Source of the DNA: Capillidium heterosporum
Lineage: Eukaryota; Entomophthoromycota; Entomophthoromycetes; Entomophthorales; Capillidiaceae
Reading direction: 5' to 3'
NCBI GenBank assembly: GCA_016630905.1
Contig: WBMQ01000009.1
Coordinates: 1,364,001-1,428,000, forward strand
Length of the DNA stretch: 64,000 bases
Numbering within the stretch: the stretch's first letter is position 1; the number at the start of each line of letters is the position of its first letter. Shown here in pieces: positions 12,202 through 23,419 of this stretch. The position numbers were made by a program, and so were the translations under genes. The notes beneath the pieces were generated by a model that had not been told where the DNA came from, ran no database searches, and saw only the letters and a list, made by a program, of their open reading frames with translations.

Positions 12202-13110
12202 TCAGCAATCACTTTTGAATTCTACATCCAGTTCATAAATATGATTCTTCAGGCTAGAAGTTAGTATACCAAACCTATTGGAACAACTTGGGTCCTCAGT
12301 CAAGGTGGGATCGCAGACCTTCATCTTGTCGGCACCACTTGACTTGTCGATGAAGATTTCGTTGAGATGATGCCTGTAGCCCAAAAGTCGGAGGGGTAGG
12401 TGGGGTACCAAGTCGTTAAAATTGACAACACGAGCTACTACAAAACTCTGCTGATTGTAATATGTGGCAAAGTTGGTATTGCCAGTTCTTGGTTGCCCGA
12501 AGGTGTATAGGGATAGTCTGTCATCGGTCAAGTTGAAATGATTTTTGATGTGCAAGGTAGCTAAACTGGCTAGAGCTCCACCTAACGAAGCACCCGTTAT
12601 GACGATGTTGAAATCCTTATATGCTTCACTTTGCAAAATTAAGTTGAGATCACCAAGTAAACTGGTGGATACGGAATCTAAGTCGTTTAGAAAGCCTCTG
12701 TGTACTTTTATAGAGCCATCATTCAAATATTCAAATGGGATGAGTTTTAAATCTAAGTTGGTTAGAGCGTTGGTCAAGCCCACCGCTCCCCTAAAAGCTA
12801 TTACGACTTCTTTCCTATGACTTTCGATAGCTATCATATATTTTATATTCAACTCTCGACTTTTGTGGACGGAATACAGCTTGGTAGTGTTTGGGTATTT
12901 GGTCTTGAGGCAGGGTCTACATTTCCAATCTATGAGATGGTCGCTTTTGCAATAGGAAGAGGCTGAGAAGGCTGCGTAATGTTTTATCATGTTTAAGTCG
13001 GGTAGTTTTAAATTTGACTGGAAGTTTAGTTGTCCTTGACTGGATGGTGAATGGGTAGACGTAAGGAGGTTGATAGGCGGGAGGCTGGCTAGGTAGGATA
13101 ACACTTGCAT
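12202..13110 (-). CDS. Secreted class 3 lipase, copy 1
   Basis: Intronless fungal lipase of the Rhizomucor miehei type (alpha/beta hydrolase, lipase class 3), predicted to hydrolyse triglycerides outside the cell. The start is placed at the ATG opening MQVLSYLASLPPINLL, a signal-peptide-like segment, giving 302 aa. Family landmarks in order: SASSYC with W.C..C cysteines, VIAFRG, KVHRGFL, the nucleophile elbow GASLGGALASL (Ser near residue 175), LYTFGQPRTGN, the aspartate in NDLVPHLP (near 233), GYRHHLNE, and a histidine in NHIYEL (near 290). The catalytic triad therefore looks complete. Several cysteines fit extracellular disulfides. It is the most diverged of three tandem copies and is transcribed in the same direction as the other two. 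Confidence 0.9.
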   Translation of the reverse strand: MQVLSYLASLPPINLLTSTHSPSSQGQLNFQSNLKLPDLNMIKHYAAFSASSYCKSDHLIDWKCRPCLKTKYPNTTKLYSVHKSRELNIKYMIAIESHRKEVVIAFRGAVGLTNALTNLDLKLIPFEYLNDGSIKVHRGFLNDLDSVSTSLLGDLNLILQSEAYKDFNIVITGASLGGALASLATLHIKNHFNLTDDRLSLYTFGQPRTGNTNFATYYNQQSFVVARVVNFNDLVPHLPLRLLGYRHHLNEIFIDKSSGADKMKVCDPTLTEDPSCSNRFGILTSSLKNHIYELDVEFKSDC

Positions 13111-13840
13111 ACTTATCAATGGTATTGATCTTTAGAAGGGTAAGTAAAGTGGATTGCTTGTGATAACTTTATTCTGGTGGGAAGATTGACGCCTACCCCA
13201 AAGTTCTCCAGGACATTACCTTCTGAAAGTACTAAATTTGTGGATTTGCCAATTGTTCTATTGGATAAAGTACCTTTTCATACCTTTGAGCTTGAGAAGT
13301 TAATATTTATCACTATCAACATTAATATAATTGAAAAGGAAGTAGATTTCCATGGAATTGAATCACAAAGTTTGATTTGTCCATCAAGCTGTAAAAATAA
13401 CTATCTATTGAGTTGGTTGAGGTTATACTATTCAATTCAGTACAGCTCCGTATCTAAACGAATGCAAAGTGAAGACTTTAAAAATGGCAAAGCGATCAAA
13501 ACGGCTTTAAAAAGTAGTTGTCTCAACGTACTTTTCGTAAATATCTACTTTTCATTAACCCATACCTTTTTTGTTTTATGAAATTTCCAAAATGACTTAC
13601 GATACATATCCCTGTATGCTTCTTATCAACTTCTGGTAGTCAGGATTTAAAGCCCTAAGGCTTCACTTAAAAGTATAGCTCACATTGGAAAACTGTACCA
13701 TGACCGCTAGATGTTATTGTTGGATTAGTTAGCGATGTATTTGTAAATGTTGGGCAAAAGTATATTGAAACTTCTATGTATCCCATGTGTTGCACATACG
13801 ACATCAATTTATTCAACTTCTATCAACCCATCCAACTATA
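13111..13840. promoter_or_regulatory. Inter-lipase spacer with copy 1 upstream region
   Basis: Contains the promoter of lipase copy 1. Bases about 13184-13212 (gattgacgcctaccccaaag and following) resemble upstream blocks of copies 2 and 3, suggesting duplication carried the promoter. An open frame on the + strand here has no coding support. Confidence 0.4.
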
Positions 13841-14749
13841 TTAACAGCCCTCCTCCCTAAAGACGACGCTCAGTTCGTGAGCATGATTCTCAGAATTTGT
13901 CTCCAGCATGTCAAACCGACTCGAACATTTGGGATCTTCGGCTAATCGTCCATCACAAACTTTGGCGATAAGTTTACCCCCCGACTTGTCAATAAAAACT
14001 TCGTTGAGGTGATGCCTATACCCTAGAAATTGAAAGGGAAGGTGGGGGACTGGGTCATTATGATTTACTACTCTAGCCACCGAAAAACCTTGCCTATTGA
14101 AGTATGCAGCGTAGTTTAGATTTCCAGTTCTTGGTTGCCCGTATGTATACAAAGCTAGCCTATCATCAGTCAAGTTTAGCTTAGTCTTGATGCGTAAAGT
14201 AGCTAAACTAGCCAAGGCACCACCTAACGAGGCGCCGGTTAGGATGACTCTATAGCTTTGGTGCTCCCTTACTTTTAAGAGATGCTTGAGATCACTTAAG
14301 AGGCGATCCGATATCGAATCCAAGTCGCTTAGAAAGCCACTATGTACCTTTATAGAATCACCTTTCAAATCCTTTAATGGGACTAGTAGGAAATTTAAGT
14401 TGGTTATAAAGTTGATACCATCGGCCGATCCTCTAAAAGCCACTATGATCTCCTCCCTATGCCTTTCAATAGCTATTGTATAGCGAACTTTCAACTTTTC
14501 ACTTTTGTAGGTGGAAAATAGCTTTGTCGTCAAGGGGAATTTGGTTTTTAAGCAAGGTCTACAGTTCCAACTGCGAAGCTGTTTCTCTTTACAGTAGGAG
14601 GATGCTGAAAATGCAGCATAATGTTCGATTAAGTTGATGTCAGGCAATTTTAAATTGGATTTGTAATTTAGTCGTTCGTTATCGGATGGACTAATAGCTA
14701 AAAGTTGAGAGATAGTTGAAAACATAGTTATATAAGTTAGTACTTTCAT
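13841..14749 (-). CDS. Secreted class 3 lipase, copy 2
   Basis: Second tandem lipase, 302 aa, intronless. It begins with a signal-peptide-like segment (MKVLTYITMFSTISQLLAIS). It shares the full set of landmarks with its neighbours: SASSYC, the W.C..C pair, VAFRGS, VHSGFL, the serine elbow GASLGGALASL, LYTYGQPRTGN, NDPVPHLPFQFLGYRHHLNE, and a C-terminal histidine in ENHAHEL, so the Ser-Asp-His triad is intact. It is closest to copy 3, with which it also shares upstream sequence. Predicted to be an extracellular triacylglycerol lipase; chain-length preference is unknown. Confidence 0.9.
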   Translation of the reverse strand: MKVLTYITMFSTISQLLAISPSDNERLNYKSNLKLPDINLIEHYAAFSASSYCKEKQLRSWNCRPCLKTKFPLTTKLFSTYKSEKLKVRYTIAIERHREEIIVAFRGSADGINFITNLNFLLVPLKDLKGDSIKVHSGFLSDLDSISDRLLSDLKHLLKVREHQSYRVILTGASLGGALASLATLRIKTKLNLTDDRLALYTYGQPRTGNLNYAAYFNRQGFSVARVVNHNDPVPHLPFQFLGYRHHLNEVFIDKSGGKLIAKVCDGRLAEDPKCSSRFDMLETNSENHAHELSVVFREEGC

Positions 14750-15474
14750 ACTTTGACAAGATTTTGAAATGTTGAAAAGTGTATATCTACAACTATTGGG
14801 TTGGTAGCACCTTATCCTTTGATATATGATCGACGATCTACCTCAAAACTCTCTAAATGCACCATTTTATAAAAAGGATACTCATGAAATACCTTGAAAT
14901 TGTAAATTTAGTAATATTTAATTGAATGTAAATAGCTTCAGTACATACATCTCTAAGTTTTGCAGACTAGATCTTCACTACTGATTTAGTAGCGATCCAG
15001 AATGAAAATTCAACGGATAGACCAAAAGGTACTGGTTTTGATCATTCCAATAGCTTATAAAAGTAAAGCTAGTTGAGTTGCTAGTTTGATATCTACCATC
15101 CGATTTAGTACAGCTTCCTACCTAAAGCATCATTAAAAATTGATGTTTTGAAGATTGGAAGGGTACGATGACCAAGATAAATTTACCAAAGTAACTGGTT
15201 TAGCATACTTTTATCACATTTCTGATCATAAACTGATCAATCTTCCTTTTTGTATTGAGTGCCATTGTAGGGTATTACAGCACAATTCCTTTAAATCCTT
15301 CAATAACTTTTGATAGCTGAGGTCTATGGCTTTGGAGCTAAACTCATTATTAGAAAACTATATCACACCGTTAAATGGCATACGATAAATTTTTATCAAA
15401 CTTATATATATATAATTGTAACTTTTAATTATATATAGTGATTGATTCAACCTTCACCAATCTATTAATTGACA
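14750..15474. promoter_or_regulatory. Inter-lipase spacer; duplicated promoter block of copy 2
   Basis: Bases about 14767-14865, upstream of copy 2, align with about 16405-16505 upstream of copy 3, including aaaagtgtatat and gacgatctac followed by a ctaaatg[c/t]accat block. Read on the minus strand, an ATATACACTTTT TATA-like box lies close to each start codon. The rest of the spacer is AT-rich with no gene. Confidence 0.5.
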
Positions 15475-16386
15475 CTAACAACCTTCCTCTTTAAAGACGA
15501 CGCCCAGCTCATGAACATGGCTGGTGGTATTCCACTTGATCAAACTGATCTTATTTGAACACTCAGGGTCCTCACTCAAACTTGAATCACATATTTTGAC
15601 AGTATCCTTACCGTACGATTTGTCGATGAAAACTTCGTTGAGGTGGTGCCTATACCCTAAAAACTGAAAGGGAAGATGGGGGATCAGGTCATTGTGATTT
15701 ACTACTCTAGCAACCGAAAAACCCTGTCTATTAAAATATGTAGCATAGTTCTTATTTCCAGTTCTGGGCTGTCCGTATGTATATAAAGTTAGTCTATCGT
15801 CGGTCAAGTTGAACTTAATTCTAATACGTAACGTAGCTAAACTAGCCAAGGCACCACCTAACGAAGCCCCTGATACTACCAGTTTATAGTTGTTATACTC
15901 TTCCAACTTCAAAAGGCGGTTTAAATCATCTAAAAGGTTATTTGACACCGAATCCAAGTCTTTTAGGAACCCATTGTGGACTTTTATGGATTTGTCATTG
16001 AGATCTTGGAATGGGACTAGTAAAAAGTTGTAATTGGTGATGTAATTTATGGGATCTACCGAGCCGCGAAACACGATGATGATCTCTTTTCGGTGGCTTT
16101 CGACGACTATTATATACCGTATTTTTAAGGCGTCACTTTTATAGACAGAATATAGTTTGGTCGTCAAGGGGAATTTGGTCTTCAAGCAAGGTCTACAGCT
16201 CCAACTACGAAGTTGTTCCTCCTTGCAGTAGGAGGATGCTGAAAGTGCAGCATAATGTTCGATTAAGTTGATGTTGGGTAGTCTTAAATTAGGTTTGTAG
16301 TTTAGTCGTTCGCCATCAGATGGTGGACTAATAGCTAAAAGCTGAGGGATGGTTGAAAATGTAGTTAGGTAGAATAATGCTCGCAT
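15475..16386 (-). CDS. Secreted class 3 lipase, copy 3
   Basis: Third tandem lipase, 303 aa, intronless, opening with a signal-peptide-like segment (MRALFYLTTFSTIPQLLAIS). Triad landmarks: the serine elbow here is GASLGGALASL inside VVSGASLGG, the aspartate is in NHNDLIPHLPFQF, and the histidine is in TSHVHELGVVF. The oxyanion/lid region keeps IVFRGS and VHNGFLKDLDS. Very similar to copy 2, including the promoter. It lies nearest to the decayed fourth copy and the repeat block, yet shows no stop codons itself. Confidence 0.9.
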   Translation of the reverse strand: MRALFYLTTFSTIPQLLAISPPSDGERLNYKPNLRLPNINLIEHYAALSASSYCKEEQLRSWSCRPCLKTKFPLTTKLYSVYKSDALKIRYIIVVESHRKEIIIVFRGSVDPINYITNYNFLLVPFQDLNDKSIKVHNGFLKDLDSVSNNLLDDLNRLLKLEEYNNYKLVVSGASLGGALASLATLRIRIKFNLTDDRLTLYTYGQPRTGNKNYATYFNRQGFSVARVVNHNDLIPHLPFQFLGYRHHLNEVFIDKSYGKDTVKICDSSLSEDPECSNKISLIKWNTTSHVHELGVVFKEEGC

Positions 16387-17159
16387 GGCTTCTATAAATT
16401 TTTTATAAAGTTAAAAAGTGTATATGTAATGGTTGGGTTGATGCTCTTTTACTTTTTGTTGTGATGATGGACGATCTACATTAGAGCTTCCTAAATGTAC
16501 CATCATCCAATAGATGTAGTTAGGATATACCACAAATAAGCAGCTATATTAATGATTCATTGGATGAAAATTAGCTTTGAAGTTTACATCTTAAAGTTTA
16601 GCAATGTAAAATCTACCACTTCCAATACCAATACACTTTAAAAGGTAAAGTGCTGATTTATACTAAATGGGCTGAATACTACTTGGTTCAAATTGCTCAT
16701 GGCTTATGGAAGTTAAACCTATTTGTACTTTTGGATGAGGATGTTTTGCTTGGTTTTATAAAACTCCATACTCAAACAATAATAACAACAAAGTGCTTAA
16801 AAGTTAAAAGGGTAGGATAGTATGATAACTTTGGACAAAGTACCAACTTAATATATATTTTCATCTCTATATTCCAAATTTACTCAACTTGTCAACTTTA
16901 GAAGATGGTTTTAAATTTAGCACTTTGTATATTCCCTCTACCCTATCTATCAACTTCTAATAGCTGCAACATACACACTTAAAGCTTGTAATTAGGTATT
17001 ATAAGCCTTTATTATAAAATGTACAGTAAGTCCTTCTAACCTTACCTACCACTTGTTTATTAAAGTACTAACAAGTATAAAATTAAAAATGTATAATTAA
17101 ATTTATTCTACAATAAACTTATAAATTGATCCAACAATTTATCAATCTACCTATATACC
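16387..17159. promoter_or_regulatory. Copy 3 upstream region and AT-rich spacer
   Basis: The first 120 bases carry the promoter block shared with lipase copy 2. The remainder becomes increasingly AT-rich toward the repeat block; nothing else is recognised. Confidence 0.4.
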
Positions 17160-17492
17160 TTAACATTCCTTTTCCATAAAGAAAACATTGAACTAGTAGA
17201 TGTAGTTCTTGGAGTTAGTCTCTAATATACTAAACTAATTTGTATATTTTAGATCCTCAACTACACTGCAATTACAAACTTTGACTTTCTTAGTACTATT
17301 TGACTTATTGATAAAAACCTTATTGAGATGGTATTAGCATCTTAAAAATGAAAAGGAATATAAAGAGCAAGGTTTTTAATGTTGATAATTTTAGCTACTA
17401 AAAAGCTTTGCTAGTTATAAAAGTAGTGAAATTCTTGTTTTTAGCTTAAGAGTACCTGTAAATATATATAATTATTTAATTGTCATATAAGT
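17160..17492 (-). pseudogene. Decayed fourth lipase copy, cut by an LTR
   Basis: This stretch aligns on the same strand with lipase copy 3 (about 15545-15810). Recognisable pieces include the segment encoding DKS.K..KVC, the HHLNEVFIDKS region (now ttgataaaaaccttattgag) and the VVNHNDxxPHLP region. Almost all differences are C to T or G to A, and many stop codons are present. Homology runs right up to 17492, where the 610-bp LTR begins, so the 5' half of the gene is missing. This is what a tandem copy hit by RIP-like mutation and then by a retrotransposon insertion would look like. Confidence 0.7.
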
Positions 17493-18102
17493 TGTCAACT
17501 TAGCTCTTCAGAAAAGTTGTATATTAAACATCAGATCATTTTTCACAAGTAACTTATAATTATACTACACCTTAACAAAATACTTTGGATTAAGTATGTT
17601 ATCTTTCACAAACGATTTACTTTAAACCATTCATATCACACCAATCAACCCTCAGTCTATCTAACCCTATTTAGAATTAACTATCCTTTTAAAGTACGAA
17701 TGATTGGGTCCTAACTTGATAGTGGAATACTGCGACGAAAACGCACATCTACCCCTTGTTAGAGAAGAATCCGCTTACAGGACGTCAAATTAGGACTATC
17801 TTCCAAATTACGATATATATATCAAAGATTGGAGATAAGAAGGGGATTTTTGGAGGATTGGAAGGATTTTCGTAAGATTAGTCTGAATAAACGTATATAT
17901 TCTTAGCCAGTAGTTTTGCGAATATTATGAGTTTTAAAGATTTTCATTGGATGTAGAGGATTCGACATATCTAAATTAGCTAGCCCACAACACGATACAT
18001 ATATCACGTCCCATGCCAAAGGATTCATCAAGTTCGGCCGAACCTACTCAACTGGAAGTCCAAGCCAATGGTCAGACACTTGGTGAGGGCGACCAGCCAA
18101 CA
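17493..18102 (-). mobile_element. LTR copy A (inverted partner of copy B)
   Basis: A 610-bp LTR on the minus strand, with terminal TGTTGGCTGG at 18102 and GTTGACA at 17493, the usual TG...CA ends. It is essentially identical, without indels, to the reverse complement of 19067-19676. One visible difference is at the terminal dinucleotide (CA here, TA in copy B). Flanks are taagt and aataa, which do not form a target-site duplication. Confidence 0.75.
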
Positions 18103-19066
18103 AATAATATGAAAAAACTCTTTTAGTTTATTAGCAATGTAGAAATATGGATTTGGATAAAAATATTAGCTAATATGTTTGGAAATTCTTGTAGTGCTCA
18201 TTTAGACAAGTGTATATATTTTAGGAAATTTTATTATGATCTAAATCTTTTTAATTAAATAGTTACTTTGATATTCCTCCAGTCAATTTTATAAAAATAT
18301 AACTTGAACTGAAAATCCTTACCTTTGCATTATATTCTATTTTAAGGCAAGCTATATGTAGCTATAGCATATAAACTATAAGATAAAAGTTTACAATCCC
18401 ATTAGATCTATAGTATTAAATAGTTTATACTAGGAGATTAAAGGTTATTTTGAAATATACTAGCTTAAGAAAATCAAAAGTTGATATTGAATATAAAGAT
18501 ATCGCTCTATAATTTAAAAAATATAAATACTCATGTTTATTAGATATATGAAGTATACTCTGACAAAAAGAATGCCAAAGTATTAAGAGCATCTAGCCTT
18601 TAATTTTTTTATAATGATAAGCCAGCACATAGCTAGAAAAGTTAAATGAAATAGAAGGTTAGTTTGATAAATGTGTATTAATTTACCTACAGAAAATATT
18701 ATATAATTTGGTTTAAAATGAAGAGCTGGCTGTTTAAAGTTGGTAGTTTAAGACTATAACAAAAATAAGAAATTTAGCTTTTGTACCTTTTAAAGCTTTA
18801 TATAGGGCTTTTAAAGCTTTTTATCCCTAATTCTGATTTTCTAATAAATTAGGACTATTACCTCCGTTTCATCTATAAGAACACCCATCTTTGCTTTCTA
18901 CCTATTATTTAAAAGTACTTACTTGACTTTGCAAATAAAATTTGAATGACTAGATAAGCAACTCTACTATAAACCTTAAGGGCCACTTGCAATATTCTTT
19001 TGATATAAGTAAATGTCCCTTTTATATACCCACTGTAAATAAATTTTCTAAATAAAGTATATTATT
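18103..19066. other. AT-rich spacer between inverted LTRs
   Basis: About 960 bases, very AT-rich, without coding frames. The first and last 8 bases extend the inverted repeat. Around 18785-18835 it resembles the block at about 31965-31990 (tttatatag followed by gcttttaa), so it contains a decayed copy of another dispersed repeat. Confidence 0.5.
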
Positions 19067-19676
19067 TGTTGGCTGGTCGCCCTCACCAAGTGTCTGACCA
19101 TTGGCTTGGACTTCCAGTTGAGTAGGTTCGGCCGAACTTGATGAATCCTTTGGCATGGGACGTGATATATGTATCGTGTTGTGGGCTAGCTAATTTAGAT
19201 ATGTCGAATCCTCTACATCCAATGAAAATCTTTAAAACTCATAATATTCGCAAAACTACTGGCTAAGAATATATACGTTTATTCAGACTAATCTTACGAA
19301 AATCCTTCCAATCCTCCAAAAATCCCCTTCTTATCTCCAATCTTTGATATATATATCGTAATTTGGAAGATAGTCCTAATTTGACGTCCTGTAAGCGGAT
19401 TCTTCTCTAACAAGGGGTAGATGTGCGTTTTCGTCGCAGTATTCCACTATCAAGTTAGGACCCAATCATTCGTACTTTAAAAGGATAGTTAATTCTAAAT
19501 AGGGTTAGATAGACTGAGGGTTGATTGGTGTGATATGAATGGTTTAAAGTAAATCGTTTGTGAAAGATAACATACTTAATCCAAAGTATTTTGTTAAGGT
19601 GTAGTATAATTATAAGTTACTTGTGAAAAATGATCTGATGTTTAATATACAACTTTTCTGAAGAGCTAAGTTGATA
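19067..19676 (+). mobile_element. Solo LTR copy B with target-site duplication
   Basis: 610-bp LTR, 5' TGTTGGCTGG to 3' GTTGATA. It is flanked on both sides by ttatt (19062-19066 and 19677-19681), a 5-bp target-site duplication as made by retroviral-type integrases. No internal domain is attached, so it is a solo LTR. Its terminal CA has become TA, a C-to-T change. Confidence 0.75.
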
Positions 19677-19681
19677 TTATT

Positions 19682-22079
19682 GATATTCTTCTAAATTAAA
19701 TTCTAAAAGGCTTGGCTTATACATAAGTAATTCTTTATGATTTAGACTAGATAACCTTTAACTTATTCTTCTATACTTTTATACAAACCTAAGACTATAC
19801 ATATTAATACTATATAACTAGAGAAATTAGTCTATAGAAAGTATAAAACTTTTAATAACAAATGGCTTTATATTAAAACTTAGAAAATATATGTATATAT
19901 ATTATTTAATATCCAATTAATTTAAATATATATTTTTAATATAGTTAAATTCTATATAGAAAGTATATCTAAATAAATATAGAAAGTTAGTTTAATAATT
20001 ATATATTAAATAAACTTACTAGTAAATTTTTAATATAATACAATTTAAAGTAAAGATTACTATTATTTAGTTAAAAAGCTTATTTATAGATATAGTGGCT
20101 AAAATGAAGATATATTATAATTTTTAAGGCTTTAGAAGTTTATATAATTTATATAAAGCTTTTAACTTTTGATTTAATTATTAATCTAAACCTAGAATTA
20201 CTGCCTTTATCTCAAGTATATAAATACTTATATAATTTTTTATTTATACAATAAAAGATCTTTTTGATTCTTTATTAGTACAATAAATTTAATAAGTTAC
20301 TTTTATTTAGTTAATATGCTTTAAAAAAACTTATAGTATTTATTTGTAAAAGTTAGGCCTATTTTTAAATAAAAGCAAACTATTAATACTTGTATAATCC
20401 AATTACTTAGAAGATAACTTAGATAAAAAATACCTTTAATAGTCTAAACTAATAAATTACTAGCCTACCTCTATTCCAACATTAAAGTAAAGCTATAGGT
20501 ATCCATAATACCTAAGCTAGATAATAAAAATGTACAAAAACAGTAGAATTATTAACTATTGATAATTATAAATCAAAAGCTTATAAAGTTTAAATATTTA
20601 TACAAAAGGTATCTATCTCTTAATTAATTTAGCTATAAATCTTTCTTATAAGTAAAATTTACAAAAAACTCATTTATTATAGTTTAATAATATTAGAGAT
20701 GTATATTTCAACTGAAATATTAGTATGGGTCAAGCTTTAGGAGTTTTTGACTTGGTTTTCTTTATAAATATAGGGAGAGGAACCATAAAATGTTAGTTGT
20801 TGAATACAAATATAAAGCTAAGTAGAGAGTTGCCTATTAAATGCGCTTGGTATGAAATTATCTGCTATAGTCTACTTTGAAAGCTATAATTCAAGCTGAT
20901 AATATCCTGTCTGTTTAAGTAAATTTGAAAAGTAAAACGAAGGTATACCTAGCTTTCTCAGGGAAGCTTTATATAGGGTAACAAGTTCTAGTATCCTACA
21001 TTGCTGGCTAACTGGCTTTTGTTTGCTTAAATGAGTTTCCAGTTTAGCTACGCCTTTAGAAATTCTATCCGAAGCTACTGTCAAAAGGGTAATTGATGGA
21101 AATAAGATCTAAATAGAAGATATGCGAAGGAAACGGCTTAATTTTAAGCGCCACACATTTGATTTATGAAGGTTTAGACCATGTGGAACTTTATTAAAGA
21201 ATCTAAAAGTAATTACGGCTGATATATTGTTTCATGGGATGCAAAGATAGGACATTTCATAGGAACTTTTCCAAAAAGTGGTCAATGCTGAACGAATCTG
21301 CATTCCACCTAGATGGTGTGATGCTGTTAATTTGGAATTTGGAAGCTTACTTTCTGATCAGTGACTATAATAAAAAACTGATCCATCTAGCTGCCAACTT
21401 ATTACCGATAGTTACTCCATTGATTAACTTTGAATAAGGCACTAAAATTAATAAACTTCATTCAACTACTGCATTTTTAAGAACATATATATCGCTTGTT
21501 AAATAGGATTGGCAAATACATTTCTTCAAGTAGAATATGTAGCGAAAATCAAATAGAAAAAGAGGTGTAGGTTTTGAAAATAATGCTTTTACAAAAAAAC
21601 ATATATAACTTTCCTCATAAAGGCGTATTCCCAGTTTGCATATATCATGCTGTACACTTTAGAAACAAAAACTTGGAATTAAGCAGGAAAGATCGATATA
21701 ATATATGAGTTTCTATCAGAATCCTAGATACCATTATCAATCTGAGCACCTAAGAGTAACTGTAAAGAAACCTTCCTAAACTAGTTGTAGCTTTGCTTAA
21801 TAGCTAAAATCCAAGTTTTATATCTTAAACCCATAGACTACAAGTTCGACATCTATCTTATCAATTCTAGAAACTCTCCTTATCCTTTAATGTTGAATCA
21901 ATTATTCCCATTTTAACTTGATTTTTTCCATTTCATTTCTGTAATATCTGAAGTATTGAAATCCTAGAAGAATTTCCAAAATAGCAATGTAGACAATGGT
22001 ACTTGAGATTTAGTAAACTCTGACCACCTGTATTCAGAGCACCTATTAGTGAAGGCCAGTAACCTATATAAGGCACACT
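19682..22079. other. AT-rich gene-free block
   Basis: 19.7-20.7 kb is extremely AT-rich with TA-rich words, consistent with RIP-like decay. 20.7-22.0 kb is less extreme and has short open frames (20884-21084 minus, 21234-21437 plus), but neither shows a recognisable domain or splicing context. I support no gene here. Confidence 0.5.
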
Positions 22080-22870
22080 ATAACAGCCTTGATTGTTACA
22101 ATTTCTATTATGAAGTCATTGGCCTATTTCTTTATATCATTATCATGCCACTTCCTCATTCCAACTTTTGATCTTTCTATTCTCCATTTATTACTAGTTT
22201 TGATCAGAAATCTGTTTTACTTATTAGATATTCTTGATTATTTTCTTAACTTTAACTAAAATCTAGAAACTCCAACAATTAGCTATATATTATATGATTC
22301 ATACCTTCCAACAATGGAAAACACATCAGTAGTAATCAATAGAATTACTAGTCTTTTAGATAGACTTGGTAAACACTCAATTAATCTATAGAGTAGTAGA
22401 TTGCCAAGATGGAATCCAGTCCCCTTAATATAACTACAACCAAAATATCAAAGGGATATTTAAACCCTTCAGTAACTACCAAAAACCAGTATCTTAACAA
22501 TGTTCTACCTTGCTATTTTCTAAATAGCTGTTACTTACCTCTTGATCTTAACTATTAACTATAGCTGTTATAATAGCTTGATTATATTTTCTTGCCATAA
22601 CTGTCTCTAATAGCTTGATCTGTTTACTTACAAATAAAGCATTGTCTCTGGTCAGCCTTTTAGTTATTAGATTATGTGAATATGTAGTTCAACTTTTATA
22701 CCCTTTTAGCTCACTTTGCTCAAACTTTCTTTACTTTCCTTTAGACTTACCTCCTTTAGATGACTTATATTACCAATGCTATGGTTGGTATTGGTTTTAC
22801 TATTCTGACCTCTTATGTTATACATTCCTATTATGACACTATTATTAGTTGGATCAAACAGCACCCCCTT
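22080..22870. repeat. Diverged dispersed repeat, copy 1
   Basis: Aligns in direct orientation with 26876-27880. Shared landmarks include a block around ggaaaacaca[ct][ct]agtagtaat (22315 and 27127), cttggtaaacactcaatta (22369 and 27178), tatcaaagggatatttaaac (22447 and 27257), and a terminal attggatc block. Many differences are transitions. Identity of the element is unknown. Confidence 0.65.
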
Positions 22871-23419
22871 AGACCTTATAATATAAACTGATATCAAAAG
22901 TGCTTAGCAACCAAAAGTAAGCAAGTAAAACAGGTAAGGACTAGTAAAGACTTTTAAGTAGTAAGCTAAGGTAATAGGCAAAGCTAAAGGAGTGGTAGGT
23001 AACCTAATTGGTATAAACTAAATACTAGTCCTAAACAAAGTTAATATATGTAAAAATAATAAAAGTTGATATACCATTTAAATTTAAAGTTTGGAAAAGG
23101 ATTTTTAATATTAAAAATAAAGAAACTTTAGCTTTTTTATATACTTTTTAAAATAAAAATTTTAATAGCTTAAATAGGCTTTGGTATATACTTTAACACT
23201 ACTGATATCCTAAGTATAAAAATAATAAAGGTAAACAAAGCTTTAGTTTTGGATATAATGTAGCCAATCTATAAGATTAAACTTTACAGCCAAACTTAAT
23301 AAATTAGCTATATTTTAAAGTTAGCAATGTGGTATATCATAAGTATTTCCAAACTGCTTTGGTAGGCTGATCATGTCAGTCCTTCTAAAGCTTAGCAAGC
23401 AGCAAAACTACTTACTAAT
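22871..23419. other. AT-rich gene-free spacer
   Basis: No coding frame, RNA gene or repeat recognised between the dispersed repeat and solo LTR C. Confidence 0.45.

Noticed and set aside
13177-13581. 134-codon open frame on the + strand between lipases
   Set aside because: No ATG at its start, low-complexity composition and no domain; it overlaps the lipase 1 promoter region.
17493-19676. Whole unit read as a DNA transposon with 610-bp terminal inverted repeats
   Set aside because: Copy B alone has a 5-bp target duplication and TG...C/TA ends, and solo copy C exists elsewhere, so LTRs fit better; the spacer encodes no transposase.
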